From contig NC_092686.1 of assembly GCF_964275005.1 (NCBI RefSeq), positions 14,108,431 to 14,172,430 of the forward strand: 64,000 nucleotides of DNA, written 5' to 3'. The DNA is from Diadema setosum. Its lineage: Eukaryota; Echinodermata; Echinoidea; Diadematoida; Diadematidae. Below, piece by piece: positions 22,630-34,110 of the stretch; position 1 is the first letter of the stretch; every line of letters begins with the position of its first letter. A model generated the notes under the pieces. It ran no database searches and was not told the origin of the DNA. It saw only the letters and a program-made list of their open reading frames with translations. The translations under genes were made by a program, and so were the position numbers.

Positions 22630-24160
22630 TCAGTATAATGTCGTAAAACGTAGAAGTAGTAAGAAACCAAGGGTCAGCATGGTTCTGTCCAGACAAGTCC
22701 GGATCATGGATGTAGTATCTGATAAGGATAGGGGAAAAGAGGAAGCAGTGGAAGGAGGAGGATACAAAGGCATTACTGGGTGCATATATAATGAGGCCGC
22801 TGTATCTAGATACAGCATTTAAAGCAACTGAATCTTGTGTGGCACAGTCGGAAGTCTCCAATGTCCAGCTCTGCAATATCTTTAATAACAACCTTGCAAA
22901 CAACTCATAAAAAGTTGCCCCAACCAAAGGCCAAACGCGAGCATCTAGTGCAAGCCATCGATGGCAGTGGCAGCGACAGTTAGCAGTTGTTCTCCCTTGC
23001 AAACGGCCTTTTACATCGCAAACTCCAATCTCCCCTTCTAGTAAACATCAACATTTCATAGAATACATTGTACCTGCCTGACACTTTGAGCAACTTCTTC
23101 AAAGCAAAGACTACACGCATTGAGCAATTGAGATCAACCTATCTAACAATCAAGCAACCTCTGGCTGCTTGGACTCTTTTCGACTCACTGATGCTATTTA
23201 AACGAAATTGAGTCCCTTCTTCGTATAACTCACAGCCAAATCATGTAAGTTAATTGAGTCCCGTGTATACTACACTACTTACTGATTGTATTCACACCTC
23301 TGCACAAATTCTGGCAGAAATAATCAACAGAATCATCGAGCGTGTTGTTTTCTCAAGGCTCTCAGAATATCTCTCTGACAACAGCCTCCTTGACAACAAC
23401 ACAGCGTCTTGACTAGTCGAGACTTTACTAGCCAACATCTCCAACCATATTCTTCCTCAAAACGACAGCAGCATTATCGTTTTTCTAGTGTTTTCTTTTT
23501 ATGTAGATATTCATCATGGCATAGACCATTATTGCCATTCAGACGACATACATTTGTAGTCCTATGTGTCTTTCTCTCCAACCAAATTGATGCTACAAAT
23601 ACATGTACCCTCAAACAATCAACTCCAGCCGTGTGATGATGGCGTGCGCTCATGGATGTGCTCTCGTTCATTGCAGTTCCTCTTTCTGACACAAAGACAG
23701 CAATGAAAACACACTTATTCCTTCCTATAAGGATTGATAGCCTATTGACTGTCTCGTTAATTCTATACGGGCATGACCACATTTCTGCTTCAAGAGAATA
23801 AAGCTTCAAAACCTCGGTGCCTCCTGTGTTCAGTAAGACCGGACAAGAAATTGAACGGAATGGCCTTTCAAATTCTCGTCTAAAAGGTTATCGTGCACTT
23901 GACAGAACCTACCTCTCCTTATACCATACTAAGAAATTAGTGTAATAAACATTTCAAAAACCCTGCTGTGGCATATTAATGATTTCTACAATTTTCTTTC
24001 CATCATACTTTTCTTTTTTATTTCTACCTCTCCTTATACCATACTAAGAAATTAGTGTAATAAACATTTCAAAAACCCTGTTTTATTATTGTCATTATTA
24101 TTCTTATTGTTTTCAGTAGTAGCAAGTAGTACAATGTACTAGCAATATTAATTGTAGTGT
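22630..24160 (+). mobile_element. Degenerate CR1/L2-like LINE remnant
   Basis: Pieces of a LINE polyprotein remain: RIIERVVFSRLSEYLSDNS (about 23326-23400), a reverse-transcriptase motif, and DTKTAMKTHLFLP (about 23690-23730), the usual C-terminal end. Many stops are present. A homologous remnant occupies the D-E spacer. The 3' untranslated part is duplicated in tandem (23909-23963 and 24024-24080) around an inverted promoter copy. Confidence 0.65.
23727..23908 (-). repeat. Inverted duplicate of the gene D promoter segment
   Basis: These 182 bases are the reverse complement of 24362-24544 with about two differences. They include TATACGGGCATGACCACATT and the GTGCACTTGACAGAAC end. The duplicate sits within the LINE remnant. 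Together the two arms can form a hairpin with a ~450-base loop. Confidence 0.85.
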
Positions 24161-24164
24161 TAAT

Positions 24165-24928
24165 GTTGACATTATCATCACCATTTAAATGTCACGGATT
24201 TCAAAACTGTCGTTCTACGGCCGCTAAAAGACGCTTGAACACACTTTGCAAGCTACGTATTCTTGTATTGTGTCCCGCGCAACAGTTACAATGTGAAACA
24301 CGATACTTGATGGGACTGCATGGTTCGTTCCACTTGATGGAATAAGGTGCACTGCTTTCGAGTTCTGTCAAGTGCACGATAACCTTTTAGACGAGAATTT
24401 GAAAGGCTATTCCATTCAATTTCTTGTCCGGTCTTACTGAACACAGGAGGCACCGAGGTTTTGAAGCTTTATTCTCTTGAAGCAGAAATGTGGTCATGCC
24501 CGTATAGAATTAACGAGACAGTCAATAGGCTATCAATCCTTATACCTTTTATATTTTGTTTTGAATTTTCATTGTAGTTTGCATGCTTGCTTGAAATTCC
24601 CACCATATTGTCCGGTTGGCCAAACATGAAAGGGCTTTATTTATTTTTTAGAGGACCATTCCATTCTCCTTAGTTGTATGAACCTGATTCGCTAGGAGGT
24701 CGGGGAAAAGGCATACATAATTATATCAGTGTCTGACTGAGAAGCTATACATTGTGCACAATTAGCAAGCTTTCATCAGACCTATTTGGTTAAAACAGTG
24801 AATCAATAAATATGTGAGCTGCTTAGAGGGGTCCAGAGAGTCAACCTCGGCTGTTATATATATCAGAAGACACATCTTTCTGTACACTATTCAATCACTT
24901 AAAGGGTTTCTTCTCATTCGGTGAGAAA
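24165..24928 (+). promoter_or_regulatory. Promoter block of gene D
   Basis: It begins near GTCACGGATTTCAAAACTGTC, which is shared with the blocks at 28205, 33355, 38743, 40415 and 58985. It ends with GGCTGTTATATATATCAGAAG, giving a TATA-like motif about 70 bases before the ATG. It contains the conserved CCATTCCATTCTCCTTAGTTG segment. The arm 24362-24544 is present in inverted copy upstream. Confidence 0.7.
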
Positions 24929-26124
24929 ATGAAGAACTTTGGACTTGCGTTTCTAGTCCTTCTGGTCGTGGGAGCCCTATTCGCGAAGGAGAGTGGTAGG
25001 TCAAATGGATTCATCGATTTTATCATCCTTTTCACCTCTATCCAATCAATGCATGCTTTCACCAGTCTACTAGTGGTCTTATTTGGAAATAACATCTGAA
25101 ATATCGCCTTTGTGAAGTTTCAAACAATGTAATTCAGCACAATCTTTTGCCACGGGCTTCGGATTCTCCATCCGCCATTATGGGAGAATTTTTTTTTTTT
25201 AGATAAAGTGTTGCATTGCACTATTTTGTGGGTAACGTGCAAGCAGTTTTTGCGCAGTGCACTAGAAAGGCACTTTGATGATTAGTAGATCCATTATTGT
25301 ATATAGGCCTACTTAATCCCTCTTCTTAAGGTAATCTTTAGAGAGTTGAGTATTTCTGTATTTAACACATAAGGACCACTAACAAATTACTTTATAATCG
25401 CGTCCTCTTCTTTTTATAGGTGCGAGTAGTCGGCGGCGCCAGTGTCCTCCGTTGTGCGGTAAGGTTATGAAATGTGAAAATTCTGTTCTGGTTTCTTAGG
25501 CTTTGATTTCCTGTTTAAATAGGGTTTGAATAATGTGCTTTTACACAATATCCACACAGTTTAAGTGTTCCCCATCTCAAAAGCAATTTCGTCGAACTTG
25601 TATATTTTTCTCTGAAATAGAAAAGTAGTTATGTCATGTGGAAACCCCGCTAGAATACGAGGCAACTAAGCATGTACTGTCATACAAAGGAAATCAAGAC
25701 TTGCTTGATGCAAACTGACGCTAATTTTTCCTGCAAGGTGACAATGATGTACAATTAACATAATGGTGCCAAAAGAGAGAGTACACTCTAGATGGATGTA
25801 GCATTAATCCTCTTTCCTACATGATGGAAGTGACGTAATAAAAACGTATCAAGTCCCTTATTAAAAACCTTTAAATACGCACCTTGATATCAACATCCTT
25901 TACATCATAAGACAATGTTTCGAAGCATATAAAGCGTTTCATTAAATCAGCGATATGTAGATAAGTCCTCATCTTCGGCTTGTTTTTATATCCTTCCGTT
26001 AGGGCGACTGTCCGACATGTCCGACATAGCAAAACGGGATGTGAAGGAGGCTGCCCAGTTCTTTGAGATGGAGAATGCCGACGGCGCCAACAACCGTGAC
26101 GTCGGTGATACAAACCATGACTGA
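24929..26124 (+). CDS. Secreted peptide precursor gene D (3 exons, 75 aa)
   Basis: Exons: 24929-24995, 25420-25458 and 26003-26124 (228 bases, phase 1). This is the shortest gene. It has no DAQ-type exon; the first intron is only 424 bases, so the exon and the following alternative exon were probably deleted. The signal peptide begins MKNFGLAFLVLLVVGALF. The middle exon encodes GASSRRRQCPPLC, strongly basic with the CPPxC pair shared with gene C. The last exon encodes GRLSDMSDIAKRDVKEAAQF and a tail ending GDTNHD. Because all introns are phase 1, the loss leaves the frame intact. The KR site suggests proteolytic maturation; no function is assigned. Confidence 0.78.
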
Positions 26125-26255
26125 AAAAGATGTCTTCTTTGTCTACAGAGCTTTAATAATGCATCTGAGTTTGTAAGCACGTATTCTGTGCTAAGCAACC
26201 ATATCATGAAAAAAAAAAGGAAACCAATAATTTTTCGCTTGCTGTTGTTAGAAAC

Positions 26256-26261
26256 AATAAA
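26256..26261 (+). terminator. Poly(A) signal of gene D
   Basis: GAAACAATAAATGCA, 132 bases after the stop, the same block as in genes C and F. Confidence 0.7.
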
Positions 26262-26879
26262 TGCAGGAAAGTTATGAAACACTCACTTTGTTTATCTTTC
26301 TTTGTGTCACGCGTTCTGTTTCTTGTCATTTATATGTTGCATGTCTTTTACAACATACAATGATTTCTTGCGGGTATAGTGTGGGATTTTTAATCTTCTC
26401 TTCTGTGTTCAAAGAATGGAATAAAAAGGGGGAATTGTCAATAGTGTCGTATTGTTATTCAGGCCCCGATAACACACGTGCAAAGACTTGTCAACGACAT
26501 AGGAAACCCTAACCCGAAATGTTCATCTGCGACTTGTTTTACCGAACGGTTTTAGACTGTGTGCAAACTTATTGGTTTCAGAGCGGCTTGCGAAAGTTTT
26601 TCGAACGACACTAACAGCAACAACAATGATGACGAAAAGGTGACTGCAATGGTCGGCAACTGGTTGGCAACTTAACACGCTTAATGAAGGCCACTACCAT
26701 GACAGTTGATCGCCTATTGGTTGTTGGTGTTAGCATATAGGCTTGGCAAGCATCTACTCTAAATATTACTTAAGGATGACCAATAAAGGGCTACTCAGTA
26801 TAGCGTAGTAAAAAGTAGAAGTAGTAATAAGGAAACCAAGCGTCAGCATGGTTCTGCCCAGACAAGTCCGGATCATGGA
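26262..26879. other. D 3' flank, no gene seen
   Basis: It is homologous to the flank after gene C, including the TTGTCAACGAC and CATCTACTCTAAATATTACT segments. No coding region is supported. Confidence 0.6.
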
Positions 26880-28090
26880 GTTAGTGTGTAATAAGAAGGA
26901 AGAAGAGGGAACAGTAATTAGCTCCCTTCTGTTAAATTGAAGGAGGAGAAGGAGAAGGCAAAGGAATTACTCGGTGAGGCCACTGTATCTACTGCGATAG
27001 CTGTTTGGCACCGTCGGAAGTACTGTCTCCAAATACGTCCAGCTATGCAATATCCTTCACAACCTTGCAATATGTTACACATAAAAACTCGCCCCAACCA
27101 AAGCTCAAATGCGAGTATCTAGTGCAAGCTATCGATGACTGCGCAGCTACTAGTCGGCAGCCATTAAAAACCGTCTCTTACATCGCAAACTCCAATCTCC
27201 CCCTCCAGTAAACATCAGCTTTTCATGGAATATCTACCTCACACTTTCAGCAACTTCTTCAAAGCAAAGACTACACACATTCAGAGCAACCTATCTAACA
27301 ATAAATCACCGCTTTTTATTCACACCTCTGCCTGCTTGGACTCCTTTCGACTCACTGATCTCAACGAAAATGAGTCACTTCTTCGTAAACTCACAGCAAA
27401 GTCATGTCGGTTGGATCCCATTCCAGCTAGACTATTTACATGATCAATTTGTCATTTGTATTATTTACTCACCACTCGTGGGATGGATAGCCCTTCCAGC
27501 AAATTGCTGTTTTTTGGGTTTTGTTTTTTTTTTGGGGGGGGGGGGTTTGTTTGTTTGTTTGTTTGTTTGTTTTTTGATGGATGGGGTCCAACCAAAGTAA
27601 AAATAACATAACAATATACAGAACATTTAGTAAGGGAGAGCAGTAAAAAAAAAAAAAAAACCAACAACAACAAACAAAACAATGACTGGACCAGAAATTT
27701 AACTGAAACAGTAAACAAATAATATACGCAAGGTACATGTAATACAAAGAAATCAAACAGTAAAGTGTAAAAAATCAGAGGTAGGGAGAAAAAAATAGTA
27801 ACCCATACATTATTACCTAATCAAAATACCATTTGATTCTTTGAAGACAGCACTGAAAACACACCTATTTCAATTAGTATGTTATTGAATATTAGTTTCT
27901 GCAATTTTCTTTTGATCTTATTTTTTTCTTTTTTATAATAAGTTATCTTCCTCTCCTAATACCCTACTAACAATTAAGTGGTAAGGAACATTAAAAATAC
28001 TCTATTATTATTGTCACTGTCATTATTTTATCATTATTTCTTTTTCGGTAGCAATATGGGCAGTGATAGTAATAGTAGTAATAGTAGTAA

Positions 28091-28129
<39 letters not shown>

Positions 28130-28190
28130 AAGTAGTAGTAGTAGTAGTAGTTGTTGTTCTTGTTGTAGCAATATTTAATGGTAAAATTAG
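26880..28190 (+). mobile_element. Degenerate CR1/L2-like LINE remnant, D-E spacer
   Basis: Residues LSQ-type FSNFFKAKTTHIQSNL and SLLRKLTAKSCRLDPIPARL (27240-27440) fit the linker before a LINE reverse transcriptase. DSLKTALKTHLFQL (about 27837-27878) fits its C-terminus. It matches the C-D remnant, so the insertion predates duplication of the array unit. It contains a G run with GTTT repeats (27531-27572) and an AGT microsatellite (28066-28152). Confidence 0.65.
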
Positions 28191-28199
28191 TATTAATGT

Positions 28200-28925
28200 T
28201 ATTAACATTATGGTCACGTATTTAAAAACTGTCGTTCTACGGCCGCTAAATAAAGACGCTAAAATACACTTTGCAACGCTATGTATTCCTATATTGTGTC
28301 CACAGCACTTACGATGTGAAACACGGTACTTGATGGGACTGCATGGTTCGTTCCACTTGATGGAATAATTAGGTGCACTGTTTTCAGGTTCTGTCAAGTG
28401 CACGATAACCTTTTGGAGGAGAATTTGATCGGCCATTTCATTCACTTTTGACTTTGGTCTAAAATGAGGCACCGAGGTTTCGGAGCTTTCTTTTCTTGCA
28501 GAAACAAGAAAGAATTAACACGACAGTCGACAGGCTATCAATCCTTACACCTTTTATATTTTGTTTTGAATTCTCATTGTAGTTTGCATGGCTTGCTTGG
28601 AATTCCCACCATATTGTCCGGTTGACCGAATATGAAAGCCCCGTATTTATTTTGCAGAAGACCGTCCCATTTTCCTCTGTTGCCTGAAACTATCACACTA
28701 TATTGCTAGGAGGGGTAAAGGCGTACATCAGTGCATGGCTGTATGAAAGTGCACAGATAAACAAGTTGCATTAGATGTATATGGTTGAAACAGTGCATGA
28801 ATAAATAAATTGTGACTGCTTGGAGGGTTCAAGAAAGTCTGTCTACCTTGGCTTTTATAGCAGAAGGCACATTTTGCTGGACACTATCCAATCGGGTTAA
28901 AGGTTTCTGCTCACTCACCGACAAA
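28200..28925 (+). promoter_or_regulatory. Promoter block of gene E
   Basis: It aligns over its full length with the gene D block (CGTTCTACGGCCGCTAAA, CTTGATGGGACTGCATGG). It ends GGCTTTTATAGCAGAAGG, a TATA-like motif at about 28854-28860, some 70 bases before the ATG. The ATG is preceded by GACAAA. Confidence 0.7.
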
Positions 28926-30151
28926 ATGAAGAACTTTGGACTTGCGTTTCTAGTTCTTCTGGTTGTCGGAGCTTTGTTCGTGAAGGAAAGCGGTAAGTAG
29001 AATTATGGAATTATCGATTATGATAATCCTTCATTTTGTCTCCCTCTGTCCAAATGAATTTTGTAAGATCGCAACCGCTGATCTAAACATGTCACAAACC
29101 TGTCATTTACTGCTTTCCGAGCAGCGACACTACCACCTGGGCTATTCCTGGTTGCCGGCAGTGACACGATGAACTTGGGACAAAATATCCAAGCTCCGTT
29201 ATGTAAAGTAGTCCAGTGATAACAAGGCATTAATGAGAGAAAGGAAATATTAATCAGAGGGGTGAAGGTTGAGGTGTAAATTTTCTTAACTTTGTCTCCT
29301 TCTGTACAAATCATGTCACTGAAGGTAAGCAAGGATAGTCTGGTATAGTGTAGTGTCGCTGCCCTGAAAGCAGTAGTTAACACTTTCGACCCCCCTGGTT
29401 CCTTTTCCCAAAATGTTTGTTTAAGTTTTAATGTAGGGCCTGGATCAGCAGTTGCGATCGTACATATTTCATTTGTACAGACAAATGACAGAGGAAGACA
29501 TTAAGTGAAGAAAACTCACACCTCAACCGTCACCCCTCTGTTTAACAATCTCTAGCTTTCATGATTATCTTTTGCATTTCTGTCTACTCAGTGCATATAC
29601 TTTCACAAGTGTTTTTATTTGGGAACGTCACTATGACATCCTATGAGGCCAGACTATGACCCCAACACCCCCCCCCCCCTTCCGCTCAGGTAGGAGATAT
29701 TACACCGGAGAATACTGTGAAATGTCTATTTCATTCATACCAATTCCATTTTTTTTCTCCTCCGCCTCAACAGATGCACAAGGACCTAAACGTCCTCCAG
29801 GTAGGATGTCAACTTTGATTATTTGTTTTCGTGCATCTATTTTGCATCGTAACAACAAACTCATTAACGCTACTCTCTCATGAAACATATCAGCTAATTT
29901 TACATTTTGCGCAACAAAATTATTTCACGTAAAACTTCTCCTTTTTTTAATCATTTCCCCCCTGCCTATAGTTAGGCATATTCAAACGTGATGTGAAGGA
30001 TACTGCAAGCACGTATGAAACAGATTGCGAAATGGAGAACACACTTGATATACCCTACTTATGGATATCACCCAAATATCAATTTAGGTGTACTTTAACA
30101 GGAAAACCTGGTTCTCAAAAAGTCTGTTCAGAGGTGTCAATTTTTGTATTA

Positions 30152-30182
<31 letters not shown>

Positions 30183-31723
30183 TTCACCTTTTTCATAAGA
30201 AATGTTTGAAGTAATGTCGTGACAACACAATTTCAGTTGGTTAACAACAAAAAATGTACTAGGATCTCAGATCGTTCCCCATCCTATCGTAGTTGCTACG
30301 TATTTTTTTATATCGATAACCAAACAATCCGACAACATTTGGGAGTACAGCGTATCCACTGATCTTCCGCGCTAAAGTGAATCGCATGCAGCTAGTTGGA
30401 AAATGCGATTGCTATCGTATTTCTAGTAACGTTCTACCTATACTCACGACTGAAAGGGGGATTATTCTACTCTATTGACGTGAAGCTACTTCAAAGCTTC
30501 TCGCAAATTACTTCAGGTAGACAGGTTCCTTCGTAGACCTTTTGAATGTGTCCTCAGGGGGCTACCTCGAGTTCGGTGGTCTGGTGTTCATGCTTCGTAT
30601 CATCTTCATTGTCTATGAGGTCGTCGCCATATCTTCCCGCCATATATAGGAAGGAACTTCATACTACAGTGAGGATTGCATTCCACCAAAATGCATTATA
30701 CCCTCATGGACAATTTTTTTTTTTTTGCTTTACTTTTTTTTTTGTCTTTTTGCTGTATTGTTAAAAGTGACTTAATGTCTTTTCGATTATTGTGTTCGCT
30801 ATTTTGCTGCAGATAAATTTCTATGATTTGGGCAACTGATTACTACATTACGGGTCCTGCAAATCTCCTTGTCATGTCCTTTCTGCGTCTCAGTATAATA
30901 ATACTGCATTTTCGAAGGGACAGACATTTTGTCTAGCTCTTTTACAGCCCCATCCCCTCTGAATTTACCCAACACAGTGCCCTCAGTTTGGATTACTAAT
31001 TTATGCCCATTTTATATTCTTTATTCCTCTTCTCTACAGGACGTTCAGGTATTCTACGGCATCCTCCAAAAGGTAGTATGTTATCAAATACAATCATTTC
31101 ATTTTCACGTTTTGCCAGGCTTCTGTAGTATATTTCAACTACATGCCAGAATTGATGTTGGAATATGGACCCAATGCACAATTTCAGCACAATCTAAGTG
31201 TCTTACATTCTTAAACCCTGTTTCTTTAGAGATGTGCGTTTTCTCTGCAACATAGAAAAATGATTTATACCAGGCAGACACTTCTCTTTCCGAGGTGACA
31301 ATAATCAAGACTTCTCAAACTGCCACCGATTTTCAATAAGTGGCGAAAACGATGTGCAATTGACACAATGGTACCAAGAGATCACACTCTGGAAGGTTGC
31401 AAAAGTAACCCTCTTCTCTACTTGATGAGAGTGACGTCTGAAAAAAAGACATTATCTCTGACCTCCAAATACGCGCATACAGTTCAACAAAACTATCTCC
31501 CTCATTACGAGGCAACGTTTCGAAGCAGATGTCAGTTATTACAAACATAGCCTTCCAGTAAACCAGCGTGTGCTAAATCCTCAACTTTGCTTGTTTTCAC
31601 ATCCCTCCAACAGGGCGTCTGTCCGACATTTCAAAACGGGAAGTGAAGGAGGCTCTAGAGTTCTTTAAGATGGGGAATGCCGGCCGCACCAAACATGATG
31701 TCGGTAACATAAACCATGACTGA
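28926..31723 (+). CDS. Secreted peptide precursor gene E (4 exons, 78 aa)
   Basis: Exons: 28926-28992, 29774-29800, 31040-31072 and 31614-31723 (237 bases, phase 1). The signal peptide begins MKNFGLAFLVLLVVGALF. Exon 2 encodes DAQGPKRPP and exon 3 encodes GRSGILRHPPK. The last exon encodes GRLSDISKREVKEALEFF and a tail ending GNINHD. Between the signal peptide and the KR site there are six Lys/Arg and two Asp, so the middle is cationic. After KR the tail is slightly acidic. This basic-plus-acidic layout with a dibasic site is usual for precursors of antimicrobial and neuro-peptides. It is the most regular copy in the array, with all splice signals intact, and probably functional. An alternative terminal exon lies at 29976-30214. 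Confidence 0.8.
29040..29570. repeat. Repeat family shared with 59890-60290
   Basis: CAGCAGTTGCGATC-type ends appear on both sides in opposite orientation, with GGTAGTGTCGCTGCC / complement and GTCACTGCCGGCAACCAGGA-like segments. The same pieces occur at 59930-60290. The structure is a composite inverted repeat, possibly tRNA-SINE related. It lies in intron 1 of gene E. Confidence 0.6.
29976..30214 (+). pseudogene. Candidate alternative terminal exon of gene E
   Basis: Following GTTAG, the frame continues in phase with exon 2: GIFKRDVKDTASTYETDCEM, then a run-on through a TATATA repeat to a stop at 30212-30214. FKRDVKDTA resembles the true tail (SKREVKEAL). Good pyrimidine-rich sequence precedes it. 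It may be a used alternative end, or a relic of a shorter ancestral gene that was lengthened by the low-complexity tail. Confidence 0.5.
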
Positions 31724-31758
31724 AAAGACGTCTTCTGCTTTGTCTACAGAGTTTAAAC

Positions 31759-31764
31759 AATAAA
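31759..31764 (+). terminator. Poly(A) signal of gene E
   Basis: AATAAA only 36 bases after the stop. Compared with the other copies about 80 bases of the 3' untranslated region are missing. Confidence 0.6.
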
Positions 31765-33349
31765 TTCAAAAAAGCCATGAAGTGTTAGTATTGACCTTGG
31801 TTATCTTTCTTTGTGTATTACTGTCTCCTTCTTGTCATTAGATATTTTGTATGTCTTTTCCAGTAAACAATGGCTTGTTGCGGTATCGTATGTGTTTGAT
31901 TATCTCTTTTCTGTATTCATAAAAGATAATCGGACTGGGAATTTGTCTGTGCTACTGTATTGGTATTCAGGTCCAGATCACACATTCAAAAAGACTCAGT
32001 GTCGACAACCCGCAGCAACCCCAAAACATTGTCAAATATCGACAATCATTCGGCTCCCCAATAACCCTGAAATTGTAATCCGCGACCATTTGGTGCGACC
32101 GGTTGCTGTTTACAAGCTAATTGGTTTAAAAGAGCGCGCTTACGAACGTTTTGCTAATATGAACAACAGCCACAACATTGATGACGAATAGGGGATTGTT
32201 CGGATTTGCAGGTGGTAGTCAACTAATCCGCAACTGGTTGGCTACTTGGATCACACTGTCCTGAAGTTGAACAAAATTGACACATGATAGAGAAAATGTC
32301 CAAATTCGGCGCTGATAGTATAAACATTGAGTTATTCGTGAGGACATTTAAAGCCATCCTTTCAAAACCAGTGGAATTCCTTAGGCTACTGACAAAATGA
32401 CGGTCGTACTTGCTTTGGCTATTGATCAACATGTAACCAGGTTTGGCACCAACACAGCGCTGCCAACATTGGAAACTAGTTGAGAGTGAGACTCCCATAG
32501 GCCAATGCTATAATTTAGGAGTCAAAATGAGTGAGATCAATAGAAATGCATGCAAATGAAATAAAGTTTTAGAGTGAGAAAGGACCAAAATGAGTGAGTC
32601 TCACTCTCAATGAGTGAGAGTTGGCAGCCCTGCCAACATCGCACCAAATTGAAAGTTCCATATTCATATGGACATCCTGTGCCAATTTGGGGACAGAGTG
32701 AAGCCAACCTTTGATATAGGCGTTTAAGTAAGTTTAGGAATAACTTTGTTCGAAAAGGGAATATTCTATGATGTGGCCATCTTGAAATGTTGGACTATGC
32801 TAGTCTTATTTTCCTACTATATAACTGCCTTGATACAGATATTCAATCATCATAATAGATTTTCATTGGTATTCAGCCGGGAGCAGTATTTCTGTCTTTT
32901 TGTCCAACCAAACTGATCTTTTAATACCCTCCAACTATTTCAATCATACTGCTATATGTTAATAACATAAGCTCATTGCTGAACTCTTGTTCATCACATT
33001 CAAAATTTACGAAGTTTGAGTTGTTAAGTGGTCCTGAGTCACAAATAAGGAAAATTCATGGCAAGTCCCGCGGTAACTTGTCGTTATCTATTGCTTCTTT
33101 GTTTCGTTTTTCCATGTGATAAGATAGCTGGATAGCCAATATTCAGCAGCAATATGTAGTTGGTCTTCGTTGTCTGTCTCTATCCTCTGCCTTTCCTTTA
33201 TCTTCTTCTCTTTGTGCGATACGAAGACTTTTTCGTGCCCACTCAAACAGAGTGTTTATGGACATTACAAATACCCTTTATAACTTTCATTGCCATATTA
33301 TTATTATTGGTACTAGCTACTACCACTACTACTGTTATTATTAATAATT
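31765..33349. other. E-F spacer, old repeats
   Basis: It contains the conserved 3' block (31970-32240). A stretch at about 32880-33110 matches 58210-58400 after gene G (ACCAAACTGATC..AATACCCTCCA; AGTTGTTAAGTGGTC). GAGTGAGA repeats occur at 32484-32625. No gene seen. Confidence 0.55.
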
Positions 33350-34110
33350 CATCGCGGATTTAAAAACTGTCGTTCGACCGCTGCGATTTCGTCGACGAGA
33401 TGACTAATTTTGTAACAAAACAGGCCATGCGAAACTTGGCGCCCCATACAAAACTATGGTATTTGTCCATGGTGTAAACCATGGACAAAGATTGTACCAC
33501 ATTCGTGAATTCGGGCCATAGAGTACACTGCAGCTAAGTGCAGTTATATGAGACGCATTGGAAATGGTTCGTCTTCTTCACAATAAAATGCGCAGCTTTC
33601 AGGTTTTGTCAATCGCACAATAGAATACTGGATGAGATTTTGATGGGCCATTCCATTCAACCTCGACCTTGGTGTTTCTGAACAAATAAAGACGCCCAAA
33701 TTTTGAAGTATTATTCGCTCGAAGCAGTTGTTCGTGCGTGTGCAGAATTAATACGAGACAGTCAACAGGCTATTAATCTTTATACCTTTCATATATTTTT
33801 TTTTTTTGCATGATCATTGTACTTTGCGTGACTTGCTTGGAATTCCCACCATTGTCCGGTTGACGAAATATGAAAGCCCGTAGTTGTTTTGCAGAGGACC
33901 ATCCCACTCTCCTTTGTTGCTTGAACCTAATTCGATATGTAGGACGGATAAAGGCGTATAAAAAGTGCACAATTAGCAAGCGTGCATCAGTTGTATTTTA
34001 TTCTAAAACAGTGAACTGCTTGGAGGGGTCCAGAGAGTCTACTTTGGTTGTTAAAGCAGAAGACACATCGCATTCAATCAAGAAAGCGTTTCTGCTCACT
34101 CGTCGAGAAA
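33350..34110 (+). promoter_or_regulatory. Promoter block of gene F
   Basis: It shares CGGATTTAAAAACTGTCGTTCG, CCATTCCATTCAACCT, CATCCCACTCTCCTTTGTTG and CTTGGAGGGGTCCAGAGAGT with the other blocks. The TATA-like motif is changed to TTAAAG (about 34051-34056). The ATG context is GAGAAAATG. Confidence 0.65.

Noticed and set aside
22601..23002. 133-codon minus-strand frame
   Set aside because: It is antisense to the LINE remnant and is not preserved in the homologous D-E remnant.
28023..28472. 149-codon minus-strand frame with Thr runs, and plus-strand Val/Ser frames
   Set aside because: They come from the AGT microsatellite at 28066-28152 and from the promoter block of gene E on the wrong strand.
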